DNA from: Segatella hominis
GTDB lineage: Bacteria > Bacteroidota > Bacteroidia > Bacteroidales > Bacteroidaceae
Direction: 5' to 3'
Length of the DNA stretch: 64,000 bases
NCBI RefSeq assembly: GCF_004535825.1
Contig: NZ_SGVY01000001.1
Span: forward strand, 1-64,000
The position numbers and the translations under genes were made by a program. The notes under the pieces are model-generated. The model worked only from the letters and a program-made list of their open reading frames with translations, had not been told where the DNA came from and did not search any database. The stretch's first letter is position 1. Every line of letters starts with the position of its first letter. This document shows, in pieces, positions 63,733 through 64,000 of the stretch.

Positions 63733-64000
63733 ATGAAGATTAACAACATAACGAAAAAAAACCTGCTCCTCATCTCACTGGCGATGGTCAGCACTACTTA
63801 CCAGACACAAGCTGCACCGATTGAACATATCGGCGACAGATACATCATGCATCTACAGGAAATGGAACTCACCGGCGAAGAATCACTCCTCGACATACTT
63901 ATGATGTGCCCGGAAATCATCTCGCTCGACGGCAACAACATCATCGGCGGAGATCCCTTCGCCAACCTCTACGGCAAGTTCGTCATCCGTATTGACAACC
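63733..64000 (+). CDS. exported protein, 3'-truncated by window end
   Basis: ATG at 63733 opens 89 codons to the window end. It starts MKINNITKKNLLLISLAMVS and continues with a signal-peptide end near TYQTQAAP. The following segment (LTGEESLLDILMMCPEII then SLDGNNIIGGDPFANLYGKF) resembles the start of a TonB-receptor plug-like or outer-membrane barrel protein, but this is weak. Codon use is like the neighbours. Confidence 0.75.
   Translation, partial: MKINNITKKNLLLISLAMVSTTYQTQAAPIEHIGDRYIMHLQEMELTGEESLLDILMMCPEIISLDGNNIIGGDPFANLYGKFVIRIDN

Overview
The window reads as chromosomal DNA of a gut-type Bacteroidota close to Prevotella/Segatella (copri-like). The supporting signs are the Bacteroidota promoter signature TTTG-N19/20-TAnnTTTG upstream of many genes, A-rich or 'AAGGTAT' leaders in place of strong Shine-Dalgarno sites, a tmRNA with tag GENNYALAA, glutamine synthetase III, DapL-type lysine synthesis, a large Oar-like TonB-dependent receptor, and several proteins typical of the group (DUF4494, PCMD domain, HSDR_N next to holA). 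Species is inferred from gene content and style, not from a database match. No phage, insertion sequence, CRISPR array, rRNA or tRNA was seen; this is mostly core chromosome with repeat-rich spacers.

Layout. 0.2-3.6 kb: TonB-dependent receptor. 3.7-6.4 kb: YggS-like PLP protein and DUF4494 protein, divergent from an aminotransferase followed by a LolC/E-like permease. 7.8-11.2 kb: two tandem acyl-CoA ligase paralogues. 11.3-15 kb: Crp/Fnr regulator, lepA and mnmA on the minus strand. 15-18.3 kb: AspT/YidE-type transporter and ThrE-type exporter. 18.8-23.1 kb: a menaquinone block (hotdog thioesterase, isochorismate synthase, menD with a GTG start, menB). 23.2-27.2 kb: three envelope genes (PCMD protein, BamA/TamA-like barrel, phosphoethanolamine transferase). 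27.4-31.9 kb: aldose epimerase-like protein, OPT transporter, a thioredoxin-TonB fusion, and ssrA. 32.3-36.9 kb: dapF, dapL and glutamine synthetase III, linking lysine/diaminopimelate synthesis with nitrogen assimilation.

37.2-41.4 kb: TonB-C-domain protein plus lipoprotein, a 33-residue zinc-ribbon gene, HU protein, and a DUF2442 gene bracketed by two decayed copies of an azlD 3' end, then a ZIP transporter. 41.6-47 kb: enolase, thioredoxin-like lipoprotein, alanine dehydrogenase, SIMPL protein, a candidate 60-nt RNA and queH. 47.2-50.7 kb: fhs, pyrD and pyrK, the last behind a structured leader. 51-54.7 kb: HTH protein, a 1.1-kb AT-rich gene-free island, holA and the HSDR_N nuclease-like gene. 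55-63.6 kb: ugd, MaoC-like protein, J-domain protein, Zn-ribbon coiled-coil protein, Nif3-like protein, aguA-aguB (agmatine to putrescine) and an AEC transporter. A secreted protein begins at 63733 and runs off the window.

The most unusual content lies in spacers: four copies of a dispersed terminator hairpin; minisatellites around ugd and between the Nif3 and Zn-ribbon genes; a promoter-plus-terminator cassette upstream of queH; a switch-like pyr leader; and the azlD scar. Among proteins, the thioredoxin-TonB_C fusion, the tiny zinc ribbon and a Cys cluster on the ThrE-like exporter stand out.
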